DNA from: an uncultured Prevotella sp.
Lineage (GTDB): Bacteria > Bacteroidota > Bacteroidia > Bacteroidales > Bacteroidaceae
Assembly (NCBI GenBank): GCA_944320255.1
Contig: CALUGU010000011.1
Coordinates: forward strand, 1 to 38,360
DNA: 38,360 nt
Direction: 5' to 3'
Below are positions 16,204-24,507 of this stretch, piece by piece. Each line of letters begins with the position of its first letter. Within the stretch, counting starts at the first letter, position 1. The position numbers and the translations under genes were made by a program. The notes beneath the pieces are model-generated. The model saw only the letters and a list, made by a program, of their open reading frames with translations, made no database searches and was not told the DNA's origin.

Positions 16204-19200
16204 TGTCTGATCTTATTCAATAAGAAATCTTCATAAAACTCAAGGCCTTCAAGGATTAGTATCGGGGCTACGAAGTCGAACTTGTCGGCCTGTCGGGCGC
16301 GTAGGTAGTCGGGCGTGTTGCGGATGAAGCTCAGCAACTCCATGCCGCCCGCGGCGCGTTGCATCTCGTCAAGGCGTATGTTGAGTCCCAAATACTGCTG
16401 GGCTACCTGGTGGTACAGGCCGAGGAAGTCATTGAACCTCGGACCTGCCGACGACGTTCCGCCGAACTCCTTACCGAGGCAGGCGAGCATGTCGGCCGTT
16501 ATCTTGTTGTCGGCGTCCAATGCCACGCGTCCGCCTTGTTCGTCCCTGATGTAGAAGCCTTCCTCGCCGATTACTTCTATCGGTTCGCTGTCTTTCGGCT
16601 TCATCAGTTGCGTGTTCATCATGGCCAAGCCTTTTGACACCTCGAACTTGATGTCGTCGGTATGTTCGGGGAAGGTTATCTTTATGCCTGAAATGAGCTG
16701 CTGGGCGTCGGCCATGCCAAGGCCTTTGATGAACATGGCCTCGTAGTACTGGTTTGACAAGTCTTTGTTGACCACGCCGAGCCATTCCATTATCCTCGCG
16801 CCCTTGCCGGCGAACGAGATGTAGACCTGCGGCAGGCGGTCCCACCGGCAATCCTTGCTGGCGCGCACCTGCTTTATCAGCTTGCGTGCCAATATGCCGG
16901 CGTAATAAAGGATGAGGCCGGTGACGTAAACGTCAACGCACATCAGCTCGTTGCAGTCCACCTTTATGTTATTATAGAACGTCGGCAGTTGGCGCGCGTC
17001 GAGCTTGTCAACCATCTGCTCGAAGTAATACGCGGCCGTGTCAGCCGAATACCTCTGTTCGCCCCGGTTGAGCCCCTCGATGTGCAGGCCGAACTCGTCG
17101 CACGTGCGCAGCAGCACGTCCTTGAACTTGTCGCCGCACTTGCCGCACGCGCCTGACACTAACTGTGCCGCGAAGCGTATCGAGTTTTGCTTTATCATCG
17201 TAGTGCCCTGCTGCAATTCGCACAGTGCGGATATGTCGGTGGTGCTGCCGCCGATGTCGAAGCATATCGTCAGGCTGTTGTTGTTGCCCACTCCCACGCG
17301 CTGGCTCGCCAAGTAGTTGGCCACGGCGCTGGCCTCGGTCATCGACTGGAAGTCGCGTTCGTTGACAAGCGGCACGGGGTCGAACGATATGCTTTGCGTG
17401 TCGTCGTCTTTTTCAAGCACGGCTTTACTGTTGCCGTTCTGCTTGGCCTCTTGTTGCTGGAATGCGCCTCCGAGCAGCGGGTTGCTGCCGAACGACTGCT
17501 GTTGGGGCTGTTGGCCGCCTGAAAGCAAGCTGTTGCCGAACAAGCCTCCGCCTCCGCCGAGCAAGCTGTTCCCTCCGCCCGGCGTTTGCGCGCCGGAGCC
17601 GTTGTTTTCTTTCGCCGTGTCAAAGCCGTATGTGGATATGCTGATGCTGTAAGCCTCGTCGCCGCCTATCATCCTGTGGTTGTTGACGTCTTTCAGCGGA
17701 TTGACGTTGTTGAGGCTTTTCCAAATCTTGTCGTATCTCATCAAGAGGCTGTTGTTCATCGACGACGGGTAAGACCATTTCAGCCTTTTCGGATAAAGGC
17801 CTTTCACGAAAAGCTCGGCGTAGACGTTGAGCAGCAGGGTGCGCAGGAAGGCTTCCTTGTAAGCTATGTTGCGCTCGTCGTCGTCCCATTTCATGTTGTA
17901 AACCTGTTCTACCACGCCGATTTTCGGCGTCATCAGCCTTACGAATTGCGAGTTCTTGTCGATTGAGTTTATGGGCAGGTTCCTGCCGAAGCAGGGGAAG
18001 CCTCCCTTGACCTCTTTCTCGAACTTGGCCAAGTCGCGGCTTTCGTTGCCGTCGCCGTTCACGCGGCGCTGGTCGTGCAATGTCAATGTGCTCTTCACCG
18101 AGTTAGACAGCAGCTGTTCGGCCTGGAAGAAGAACAGGCGGTCTTCCGTGGCCACGTCGTTGTCGGCCCTTTCGCCCGCCGCCAGGAGCGACACGCGCCT
18201 GTTGGCAAATTCTATGCCGTAAGTTTTCTGGTCGCGGTGGTCGTAATAGGCTATCGAGGTGTTGGTGCTTCCGAAGTCCACTCCCAACGTGGCTTCCTTC
18301 AGCCTGTCGCTCTGTATGCCGAGGAGGTTGCGGGCAAGTTTGGGGTTGTTCTGGTCGGTGGTGTACTTTACTATCAGGAAACCGGCGTCCGTGCCGTTGG
18401 GCAGCCGCAGCTTCACGCCCTTGAACGGGTGGTTGCACTCGTAGATCTCGTATTTGTACTTGTTGTCGGCCACTGCGCTGTTGGCCACTACGTGCAGCGA
18501 GGTCTCAACGTGCCGCTGCGTGCCGTTCTTGTCGGTGAAGTCATAGTCAACGTCCCTGCCGTCAGCCGCTATGTACAGCGGCTCGCCGTCTTTCTCTATG
18601 GTGGCGAGTTCGTCGAGTTCGTCGCCGATGAAGGGCACGGCCTGGAACGGGTAGTCCCTATGTTCAACGTTGTGGGGCAGCTCGGAGTACATGAAGTACC
18701 TGTGCCACTGCTTGGAGATGAAGTTGGGCCACATTATCAGCGTCTTGCCGTCAATCTCGCCTCCGCATGTGTACGTCTCTTTCATCTCCATCGTTTTCCC
18801 GTCTTCGCGTAATCCGAGGTGGAGCGTCACTTCCAGGTTGCCGGTTTCGGAGTTCGGGTCGTATTCGGCCGTAAGCCTCGACGCTATGGCGGTGCTGCTT
18901 GAAGCCATCGAGGGGTTTACAAGGTCGCCGATGTTGCGGCCGAAGATTTTTATCCCCTTGGGGCTTAGCGGCAGGGCGAAGTAGGCTTTCGAGCCAGGCT
19001 CGCCTTTCACGTCGGCGGCCAGCACGTTGACGGGGTAGAGTGAGGGCTCGTTCCTGTCGGGGCCTTTGATTATCAGGCGGGCTATCTTGGCTTTTGAGTC
19101 GAGCAGCAGCTCCTTGGGGCTGAACTCTATGCCGCCTTCTTGGAAGCCTCGCGAGAGGTCTCCCTCCATGCCGTAGAGCTTGTCTTCGTAATTGAAGGCG

Positions 19201-20105
19201 ATGTCAAAGGGGTGCTTGAAGAAGTTTACCGGCGGCACGCTGGCTTCTTCTAACTTAAAGCCTTTTTCCCCGGCGTAGGCCTGTATGTCTTTCCTCCAGG
19301 CTTCAAGGTTGGCGAGCACCGTGCCGTAGTCGGGGGCGCCGGCGCTGCCGAGCGATGAGTAATAGGCCTGCAGCCCGCGCACGCCCGCCTGGCCGTTGAG
19401 GCCTTCTATGAGGTAGTCCACGTAGGCGTAGAGTTGCAGGGTCTTCGTCTTGTCGAGGGCTTTGCCCGGCACGGGGTCGGCGAACCGCTTGCTTGCGTAG
19501 TCAACCCAGGGGCGGTCGTTGGCGGTGCTTTCCACCCTGTATGCGCACGCCGTGAACAGCAGGCTCATGGGCGAAGTTGCTCCTACTACCTGGTCGTCGT
19601 ATTTTATTATGTCGATGAAGGGCACGCCCTTGAGCTCGTCTGACGTTTCGTCCTTGTCGCACCACAGGGCTTTGCTGTTGAAGAGCATGTTGCCGAACGA
19701 ACCTTTCGGCTCGTAGACGTTCAGGGTGTCTTTATTGTCCTTGCCGTCGGAATATCTCAGGTAGACGCGGCGCGTCTTCAGGCGGCTGTAGTCCAGGGCT
19801 ATGCAGGCTATCAGTCCGCGCCATTCCGACGAGAGCGCCTTGTAATATTCTCCGAGGTTCTTGTTGGATTCGTCTTGCGACTTGCCGTAAGACAACAAGG
19901 CCGACTTGAAGAGGTCGGCGCGGGCGTAGGCCGTAGGTATGCCCGACACTTGCGCGCTGAGGTCGGCGTTGGCGTCGTAGACAGGCGTCTCGATGTTTTC
20001 GATGAACTGCTGTATGTTCCTTTCAGCCAAGTCAGCCCATTGCCCCAGTGAGCCGTTGGGTATGTTGTCTTTCTTAACTTCTATGACTAATGGTTTCTGT
20101 GACAT
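16200..20105 (-). CDS. Large actin/Hsp70-fold ATPase with N-terminal extension
   Basis: Protein of 1301 residues, no signal peptide. The first 600 residues are of unknown fold. The ATPase core then shows phosphate-1 LGVDFGSTNTSIAYYD (about 606-621), phosphate-2 CFDIGGSTTDIS (about 945-957) and an adenosine-type turn YISFAGKGARIMEWLG (about 1087-1102). Between the two phosphate loops is a Gly/Gln/Asn-rich low-complexity insertion (about 830-895) with LFGNSLL and QSFGSNPLL words. The overall arrangement is distantly like SrfB-type Hsp70 relatives. It sits 18 bases after the tubulin-like gene and overlaps the next gene by four bases, so the tubulin-like, actin-like and 674-residue proteins are probably made together. 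Nucleotide binding is well supported by motifs; polymerisation or chaperone activity is not. Confidence 0.75.
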   Translation of the reverse strand: MSQKPLVIEVKKDNIPNGSLGQWADLAERNIQQFIENIETPVYDANADLSAQVSGIPTAYARADLFKSALLSYGKSQDESNKNLGEYYKALSSEWRGLIACIALDYSRLKTRRVYLRYSDGKDNKDTLNVYEPKGSFGNMLFNSKALWCDKDETSDELKGVPFIDIIKYDDQVVGATSPMSLLFTACAYRVESTANDRPWVDYASKRFADPVPGKALDKTKTLQLYAYVDYLIEGLNGQAGVRGLQAYYSSLGSAGAPDYGTVLANLEAWRKDIQAYAGEKGFKLEEASVPPVNFFKHPFDIAFNYEDKLYGMEGDLSRGFQEGGIEFSPKELLLDSKAKIARLIIKGPDRNEPSLYPVNVLAADVKGEPGSKAYFALPLSPKGIKIFGRNIGDLVNPSMASSSTAIASRLTAEYDPNSETGNLEVTLHLGLREDGKTMEMKETYTCGGEIDGKTLIMWPNFISKQWHRYFMYSELPHNVEHRDYPFQAVPFIGDELDELATIEKDGEPLYIAADGRDVDYDFTDKNGTQRHVETSLHVVANSAVADNKYKYEIYECNHPFKGVKLRLPNGTDAGFLIVKYTTDQNNPKLARNLLGIQSDRLKEATLGVDFGSTNTSIAYYDHRDQKTYGIEFANRRVSLLAAGERADNDVATEDRLFFFQAEQLLSNSVKSTLTLHDQRRVNGDGNESRDLAKFEKEVKGGFPCFGRNLPINSIDKNSQFVRLMTPKIGVVEQVYNMKWDDDERNIAYKEAFLRTLLLNVYAELFVKGLYPKRLKWSYPSSMNNSLLMRYDKIWKSLNNVNPLKDVNNHRMIGGDEAYSISISTYGFDTAKENNGSGAQTPGGGNSLLGGGGGLFGNSLLSGGQQPQQQSFGSNPLLGGAFQQQEAKQNGNSKAVLEKDDDTQSISFDPVPLVNERDFQSMTEASAVANYLASQRVGVGNNNSLTICFDIGGSTTDISALCELQQGTTMIKQNSIRFAAQLVSGACGKCGDKFKDVLLRTCDEFGLHIEGLNRGEQRYSADTAAYYFEQMVDKLDARQLPTFYNNIKVDCNELMCVDVYVTGLILYYAGILARKLIKQVRASKDCRWDRLPQVYISFAGKGARIMEWLGVVNKDLSNQYYEAMFIKGLGMADAQQLISGIKITFPEHTDDIKFEVSKGLAMMNTQLMKPKDSEPIEVIGEEGFYIRDEQGGRVALDADNKITADMLACLGKEFGGTSSAGPRFNDFLGLYHQVAQQYLGLNIRLDEMQRAAGGMELLSFIRNTPDYLRARQADKFDFVAPILILEGLEFYEDFLLNKIRQ

Positions 20106-20123
20106 GATTTCAGGTTTTCGCGG

Positions 20124-21779
20124 TTAATGTTTCTGTTTTGCGCTGGCGGTGATCGCTTTGTATATGTGTGCCACGAACTTTTCTTTCACCGTCCCGCCGG
20201 CGGGTTTTGTCTCGTCGGTGAGGTTTCCCATGAAGGCCTGGAAGCCGGTGTCCGTAGGGCTTCCTATCAACGGCTTTTTCACGTTGCCCCAGTTTTTGTT
20301 GTCGTCGGCGAACAGGCCTCCACAGCTGAAGTTGAACGATTTGTTGTCCATGTATTTACGCTGTTCGGGGAAGGCCTCGTCCTTGAATATCATCGTGCCG
20401 GGCACGGTGTCGTTCACTTGGTAAGCCCAGCCTTTGCGTATCTGGTCGCCAACGAACTTGTAGCCGAAGTAGTCACGGAAGTATTGGTTGATTTCGTCGC
20501 ATTGCTTTTGCGACACGTTGTCGTAATGGATGTTTTTGCTTGCAAAGGCTTTCTTCACCACGTTGACGCCGGCTTCGCCGCTGTCGTTCCACGCCGCCTC
20601 GCAACGTGCCAGCACGATGTGGGCGAGGGAGAGCAGCGCGCCGAACTTGTCCTCGAACAGGTCGCCGTCCTTCACGAAGTCAGAGCCGCGCAGGGCCATG
20701 TTGCCGTCGTCTTTCACCTCCACCGTGCGGAACAGGTACTTGGCTTCCTTGTTGCCAAGGTCGTTGTTGTCGAGGTTGAAAAAGTCGTAAGCCGCCGCGG
20801 CGCACAGCAGCTCTACCACGTGGCACGGGTTCTGCTGCCCTTTGCCGCCCGTGACGGGCTTGCCTCCGTTGTCTTTGTTTTCAAACATTTCGTGCTTTAG
20901 CGGCCATCCTATATGGTAAAACCTCTTATAGGTGTGCTTCACCGTCGGGTCGGCCTCGTAGAATTGCATTGCGGCCTGGCAGTTCAGGGCAAAGTTGCTT
21001 GAGTCGGCTATGATTTTCTCCTCGGCCTTTTTGTTGGTGTCGGGGGTTGAGAACGAGAAGTAGTCGGTGAGCAGCGTGGAGCCGAACTTTATCTTGTCGA
21101 AGTCAAGCGAGAGGTTTTCCGAATAGATGTTCACGGCGTCGCGCAGGGCTACGGGTATCACTGGTATCGACGACGCGCCCGTGCCGCCGAATATCGAGCC
21201 GAATACGAACACGCGCGAGTCGCTGTTGGCGCACAGCTTGTCGAGGAATTGCTTCAGGGCGTCTTCCGCTCCGCCTTGGCTGAAGCTGCCTTGCCTTACC
21301 TTGCGCGCGGCCTCGATGATGCCGTGGTACATCAGCAGCGAGCCGAGGTGGGTCTGGGCGCGGTAGCCGTGGGCGAGGTCGAATTCCTGCACGGTCTTTT
21401 CCGCGAAGAACAGCTTTGCCAGGTCCTCGTTCTCCTCCTTGTTCTGTCCGCTGTTTATGCCGGCCAGCGTGCGGTAGGTCTTTTGGTTGGCGTCGCCGTA
21501 AGTGGTGTAGAACTTGTAGAGGTTCAGCTTCGCCGAGAATAAAGTGTTGCCGTCGGGCTTACCGCCGTCGGGGTTGTTGTCGTCGTCTGACTTTATCTTG
21601 TTGTACAGTTCGATGAGCGATTCCACGCGGCCCTTGTTGCCGTTGTTCTGGTCGGTGTCGAGGGTGAGTATGTCTATTGTCTTGTTGTCGAACATTCCCA
21701 TCGCGCAAAGGTGCACCAATGACTCAAGGCACCTCATGCCCGTGCCTCCGATGGCTATTACGAATAAATTGTTGTCCAT
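20124..21779 (-). CDS. Tubulin/FtsZ-like GTPase
   Basis: Protein of 551 residues with the order of motifs of the bacterial tubulin-like family. LFVIAIGGTGMRCLESLVHL (5-24) matches the first Rossmann strand and glycine loop, ILTLDTDQNNGNKGR is the following strand with the acidic residue, and FGSIFGGTGASSIP (about 193-206) is the tubulin signature GGTGxS that binds the GTP phosphates. There is no FtsZ C-terminal tail. The rest (helical, then a C-terminal GNLTDE segment) is unlike FtsZ, so this is not the division protein. It is directly upstream of the actin/Hsp70-like gene in a tight operon. A GTP-dependent polymer or scaffold is possible but not shown. Confidence 0.75.
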   Translation of the reverse strand: MDNNLFVIAIGGTGMRCLESLVHLCAMGMFDNKTIDILTLDTDQNNGNKGRVESLIELYNKIKSDDDNNPDGGKPDGNTLFSAKLNLYKFYTTYGDANQKTYRTLAGINSGQNKEENEDLAKLFFAEKTVQEFDLAHGYRAQTHLGSLLMYHGIIEAARKVRQGSFSQGGAEDALKQFLDKLCANSDSRVFVFGSIFGGTGASSIPVIPVALRDAVNIYSENLSLDFDKIKFGSTLLTDYFSFSTPDTNKKAEEKIIADSSNFALNCQAAMQFYEADPTVKHTYKRFYHIGWPLKHEMFENKDNGGKPVTGGKGQQNPCHVVELLCAAAAYDFFNLDNNDLGNKEAKYLFRTVEVKDDGNMALRGSDFVKDGDLFEDKFGALLSLAHIVLARCEAAWNDSGEAGVNVVKKAFASKNIHYDNVSQKQCDEINQYFRDYFGYKFVGDQIRKGWAYQVNDTVPGTMIFKDEAFPEQRKYMDNKSFNFSCGGLFADDNKNWGNVKKPLIGSPTDTGFQAFMGNLTDETKPAGGTVKEKFVAHIYKAITASAKQKH

Positions 21780-21964
21780 AAAATGTTGTTTTTCCAGACA
21801 AACGCCCGGACGACGGACGGCGTTAAGATTTAGCCTCGGCTTCTTGCAGCCCGCCGTTCGTGCCTTGTCTGCTGATGATTTACGCCTTTTCGGCTTACGA
21901 TTTGTGCCTTTTCGGCTCTCAATTTGTATTTACCTGATTACCAGCTTGTTACCAGCCTGCTTGT

Positions 21965-21986
21965 GAGACGCAAAATTTTGCGTCTC
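21965..21986. repeat. Perfect 22-base palindrome
   Basis: GAGACGCAAAA followed directly by its reverse complement, in the 272-base gap between two operon genes. It can form a cruciform or RNA hairpin. Such GAGACGC palindromes seem common between genes in Bacteroidales, so it may be a dispersed element or an attenuator. This is from memory. Confidence 0.6.
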
Positions 21987-21990
21987 TACA

Positions 21991-22049
21991 AAACTTGTCA
22001 CTGTGAACTTGTCTGCTTTTCTGCTCGTCACTGTGAACTTGTCTGCTAA
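21991..22049. repeat. Two direct copies of a 20-base CTTGTCTGCT-type repeat
   Basis: The sequence TCACTGTGAACTTGTCTGCT occurs at 21998-22017 and again at 22028-22047. The same CTTGTCTGC word fills the gap at 27370-27475, so this is a dispersed intergenic repeat. It covers the 3' end of the small membrane protein gene's downstream gap. Confidence 0.75.
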
Positions 22050-22051
22050 CA

Positions 22052-22396
22052 TCAGAACCAGCTTGCCAGTTTGCCGTTGGGGAACATTTTGCTCAGGGCC
22101 AGTCCGCAGATGATGTACAGCACGAAAGCCACCGCCGCCGAGATGCCCATCGCCACCAAGTAAGCGTCTTGGCGCGAGGGCACGCGGATGTCGGTGTACA
22201 CTGCGAAGTAGGCCACGGCGAGCACGGCTATCGGGCACAGTATGGCGAACACCCAGAACCACGTCTTGCGCTTCTGCCGGTCTTTGGGGTTGACGCCCGC
22301 TTCGTAACTTATCGACTTCGCGCTGACTACGGCCAGCAGCACGCACACTACTAAAACGATGAAGCCTATCAGGTAGGCTGAAACTGTTGAACTCAT
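22052..22396 (-). CDS. Small membrane protein of the tubulin/GTPase operon
   Basis: Protein of 114 residues with three predicted membrane helices: about 6-26 (AYLIGFIVLVVCVLLAVV), 46-67 (WFWVFAILCPIAVLAVAYFA) and 81-102 (LVAMGISAAVAFVLYIICGL), and a basic loop (NPKDRQKRKT) between the first two, which suggests that loop faces the cytoplasm. No known family recognised. Its place between the lipoprotein and the tubulin-like GTPase suggests a membrane anchor or link for the system. The ATG at 22396 is the only good start. Confidence 0.7.
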   Translation of the reverse strand: MSSTVSAYLIGFIVLVVCVLLAVVSAKSISYEAGVNPKDRQKRKTWFWVFAILCPIAVLAVAYFAVYTDIRVPSRQDAYLVAMGISAAVAFVLYIICGLALSKMFPNGKLASWF

Positions 22397-22439
22397 GATT
22401 GTTGTTATTTTTTAGGTTGGTTGTTATTCTTTTATTTAT

Positions 22440-22537
22440 GGGAGGTCTGGGAGGACTGGGAGGACTGGGAAACTGCCTAAAGGAGACATCTCCTTTTCTC
22501 CTTTACTCCTTACTCCTTCTCTCCTTCTCTCCTTCAA
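22440..22537. repeat. Low-complexity gap: GGGAGGACT repeats and an AAAGGAGA hairpin
   Basis: Three tandem copies of a 10-base GGGAGGACTG word (22441-22470) are followed by an AAAGGAGA/TCTCCTTT hairpin (22479-22496) and a pyrimidine run built from the CTCCTTACTC word seen also at 29318-29482. It separates the lipoprotein stop from the membrane protein start. Confidence 0.7.
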
Positions 22538-22538
22538 C

Positions 22539-23987
22539 TTAAATTGTTTTCACGAAATAAGTGTAGATTACTGTGCCTTTCGGGTTGAGCACCTGGAGCG
22601 TGTTGCGGATGGCGTCGCGCAGGTTGTTGTTGGCGCCCCACGAGAACAGCTCGTCCAGTCGTGGCCCGATGTTGGGCTGGCTCTCGGCTATCACCACGTC
22701 AACGCGGTAAAGGTCAGACGGGTCGCCGCCTATTATCTCGCCCTTGAAGTAAGGCGAGAAGCCTATGCCTATCTCTACCTTCTTGCCGCTGCTCTGCTGC
22801 ATGGTCTTGTTGAACAGGTCTTGGTCGAGCACGAGCATGTCCTTTATCTCCACCGTCTTCGGGGCGTTCTTCGGGTAGTCGTATTCGGCCAGCAGCTTGC
22901 CGTTCTCGTCGTAATATTCCGATGACTTTTCCTTGTCGGCCAAGGCGGCGCGGTAGGCGGTGTACATCTCGAAGTCTTCCTCTACGTCGGTCACTTTCAG
23001 GTCGAGCTTCTTTATCTTGTAAGAGTCTTGGTTGCTGAAGTCGAAGAAGAGGTTCCTGAACAGGTGGGTGTACTTCGGGTTGAAGCCTTCCTGCGTGGCC
23101 TCCTTCGAGTTTTCGAGGGCGTCCTGCCAGTTTACGCCGAAGGGGTAGAACTCCAGTCGCGCGCCTTCGCCGTAGCCCGTGTAGGCCATCTCAGAGCCGT
23201 CTTCGAGCACTCCCGTTATCACGTCCTCGCCGCTCTCGGCGTCATGGTAGTTGCCTCCCTTGGCCGAGGTTGGATAGCTGGTTGACACGGAGTAAGCGTC
23301 GCGCGAGAGGTGGAACTCCTTGTAGCCGGCGATGCCCGCCACAGACTCCTTGATGTTGCGCAGGAACTGGTGGCTCTTGTTGTCGAACACGATGAAGTAG
23401 AGGTGGTAGGGGATGTTCTTGACGCCGATGAAGTCGAACACGAAGAACGTGATGTCTTTTCCCTGCTTCAGCCAATCGACGAAATAGCGGGTGGCGAAGC
23501 TCTGGTGCTGCACCTTGTGGTCGGGAGTGAACTCCTCGAAGTCTGTCACCAACAGGCTGCTCTTGCCCTCTTTCACAATGTTTTCGAGAGTCTTTTCTAT
23601 CGGAGCCATCTGCTGGGCGTATGACTTCTCGTCCATGATTTTGTTGTAAAGCTCTGTCTGCTTCAGGTTGAGCGGCGTTATCTGGCTGGCGGCCAAGGAG
23701 TAGACGCTGCACGAGTCGCCGCTTGTCAGCCTTTGCACCGTGGCGTTGAGGAACGCCGCGGCGTCCTTGTTCTTCTTGTAGGCCAGCACTACGCCGTCTG
23801 ACAGGTCGAAGTAGGCAGAATAGTTGTTGGTCACGCTCGTCAAGGCCACGTCCTTGTCGAAATACTGTTTCACTTGCTGCGGCAAGGTAAGCTCCTCGCC
23901 CCCGCCGCCTCCGCAAGAGGCGAGGCCGGCGCAGCACAACGCCGCAAGCACGGCGCGGAGTGTTGTTTTAAACTTTGATGTGCACAT
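22539..23987 (-). CDS. Lipoprotein with possible vWA-like domain
   Basis: Protein of 482 residues. The signal peptide ends in LASC (Cys25), followed by GGGGG, so it should be lipidated and held at the membrane outside the cytoplasm. The segment after that resembles a von Willebrand A fold: AYFDLSDGVVLAYKK has Asp61-x-Ser63-x-Gly65 where a MIDAS motif would be, a helix and strand follow, and SLLVTDFEEF puts Asp149 on the fourth strand. The MIDAS is not canonical, so metal binding is uncertain. The C-terminal part is unknown. It is the first large gene of the operon and would be its extracytoplasmic component, possibly a partner of the YD-repeat lipoprotein encoded at the other end. I found no consensus promoter directly upstream. 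Confidence 0.65.
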   Translation of the reverse strand: MCTSKFKTTLRAVLAALCCAGLASCGGGGGEELTLPQQVKQYFDKDVALTSVTNNYSAYFDLSDGVVLAYKKNKDAAAFLNATVQRLTSGDSCSVYSLAASQITPLNLKQTELYNKIMDEKSYAQQMAPIEKTLENIVKEGKSSLLVTDFEEFTPDHKVQHQSFATRYFVDWLKQGKDITFFVFDFIGVKNIPYHLYFIVFDNKSHQFLRNIKESVAGIAGYKEFHLSRDAYSVSTSYPTSAKGGNYHDAESGEDVITGVLEDGSEMAYTGYGEGARLEFYPFGVNWQDALENSKEATQEGFNPKYTHLFRNLFFDFSNQDSYKIKKLDLKVTDVEEDFEMYTAYRAALADKEKSSEYYDENGKLLAEYDYPKNAPKTVEIKDMLVLDQDLFNKTMQQSSGKKVEIGIGFSPYFKGEIIGGDPSDLYRVDVVIAESQPNIGPRLDELFSWGANNNLRDAIRNTLQVLNPKGTVIYTYFVKTI

Positions 23988-24062
23988 AATATCTATAGAT
24001 TTTGTTTTGTTTTTCCTTATTAGTTATTATCATATAAGTTTGGAAGCCAAACCAATGTTTCA

Positions 24063-24110
24063 CCTTTTTTACTTTCTCACCTTCTCACTTTCTCACCTTT
24101 ACAAGAATGC
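24063..24110. repeat. Pyrimidine-rich CTCACCTT repeat
   Basis: Repeats of TTTCTCACCTTCTCAC lie between the lipoprotein gene and the small upstream ORF. It is another local example of the word-like intergenic repeats of this genome. Confidence 0.6.
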
Positions 24111-24311
24111 TTCCTGGATTACGGCGTATGCTATTATCACGCCGCCTATAATCTTGCAAGTGGCGGCTATTATCCGATGTTTCTTGCGCTTGCGCCGCTT
24201 GCCGTCCGTGAAGAACATCGGTACGACAAACCAAATCAAAAGGCCGATGATTATCTTTAGTATCATGGTTTTCAAGGCTATGATAAATATGGGCCTGTAC
24301 GCCAAGTCCAC
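24099..24311 (-). CDS. Small membrane protein (hypothetical)
   Basis: ORF of 70 residues with two hydrophobic segments, around 17-34 (ILKIIIGLLIWFVVPMFF) and 51-66, separated by a strongly basic loop (GKRRKRKKHR). This is a credible small membrane protein and it points the same way as the operon, 111 bases before the lipoprotein gene. The first codon is GTG (24311); an ATG at 24266 would give 55 residues and keep both hydrophobic segments. No family recognised. Whether it belongs to the same transcript is unknown. Confidence 0.5.
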   Translation of the reverse strand: MDLAYRPIFIIALKTMILKIIIGLLIWFVVPMFFTDGKRRKRKKHRIIAATCKIIGGVIIAYAVIQEAFL

Positions 24312-24440
24312 ATTTAATTCATGTTAATATTATTCGGTTTACTGTACAAAAGTGCAAAAAATACTTCAAAAAACATTTCGGGGGGGTAAAAGTATGTTAA
24401 ATTAATTTTGTTTAACTATTATAATGCGTAGGTCTTAAAA
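24312..24440. other. AT-rich gap with G7 run
   Basis: AT-rich sequence upstream of the leftward operon, with a run of seven G at 24380-24386. A promoter for the operon is expected here, but I saw only weak matches to TAnnTTTG on the minus strand (CACTTTTG near 24345). Confidence 0.35.
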
Positions 24441-24507
24441 TAAAATATGCCTTGCCGGATGGAGACATCCGGCAAGGCATATTTTATTAACTCTTAATTC
24501 TTAACTC
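24441..24507 (-). terminator. Terminator after ispG (20-base perfect stem)
   Basis: A 20-base perfect stem (24441-24460 with 24467-24486) closes a 6-base loop and is flanked by A- and T-rich sequence plus TTAACTCTTAATTC words up to the ispG stop. Shares its TATGCCTTGCCGGA core with the hairpins at 8198 and 26409. Confidence 0.85.
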
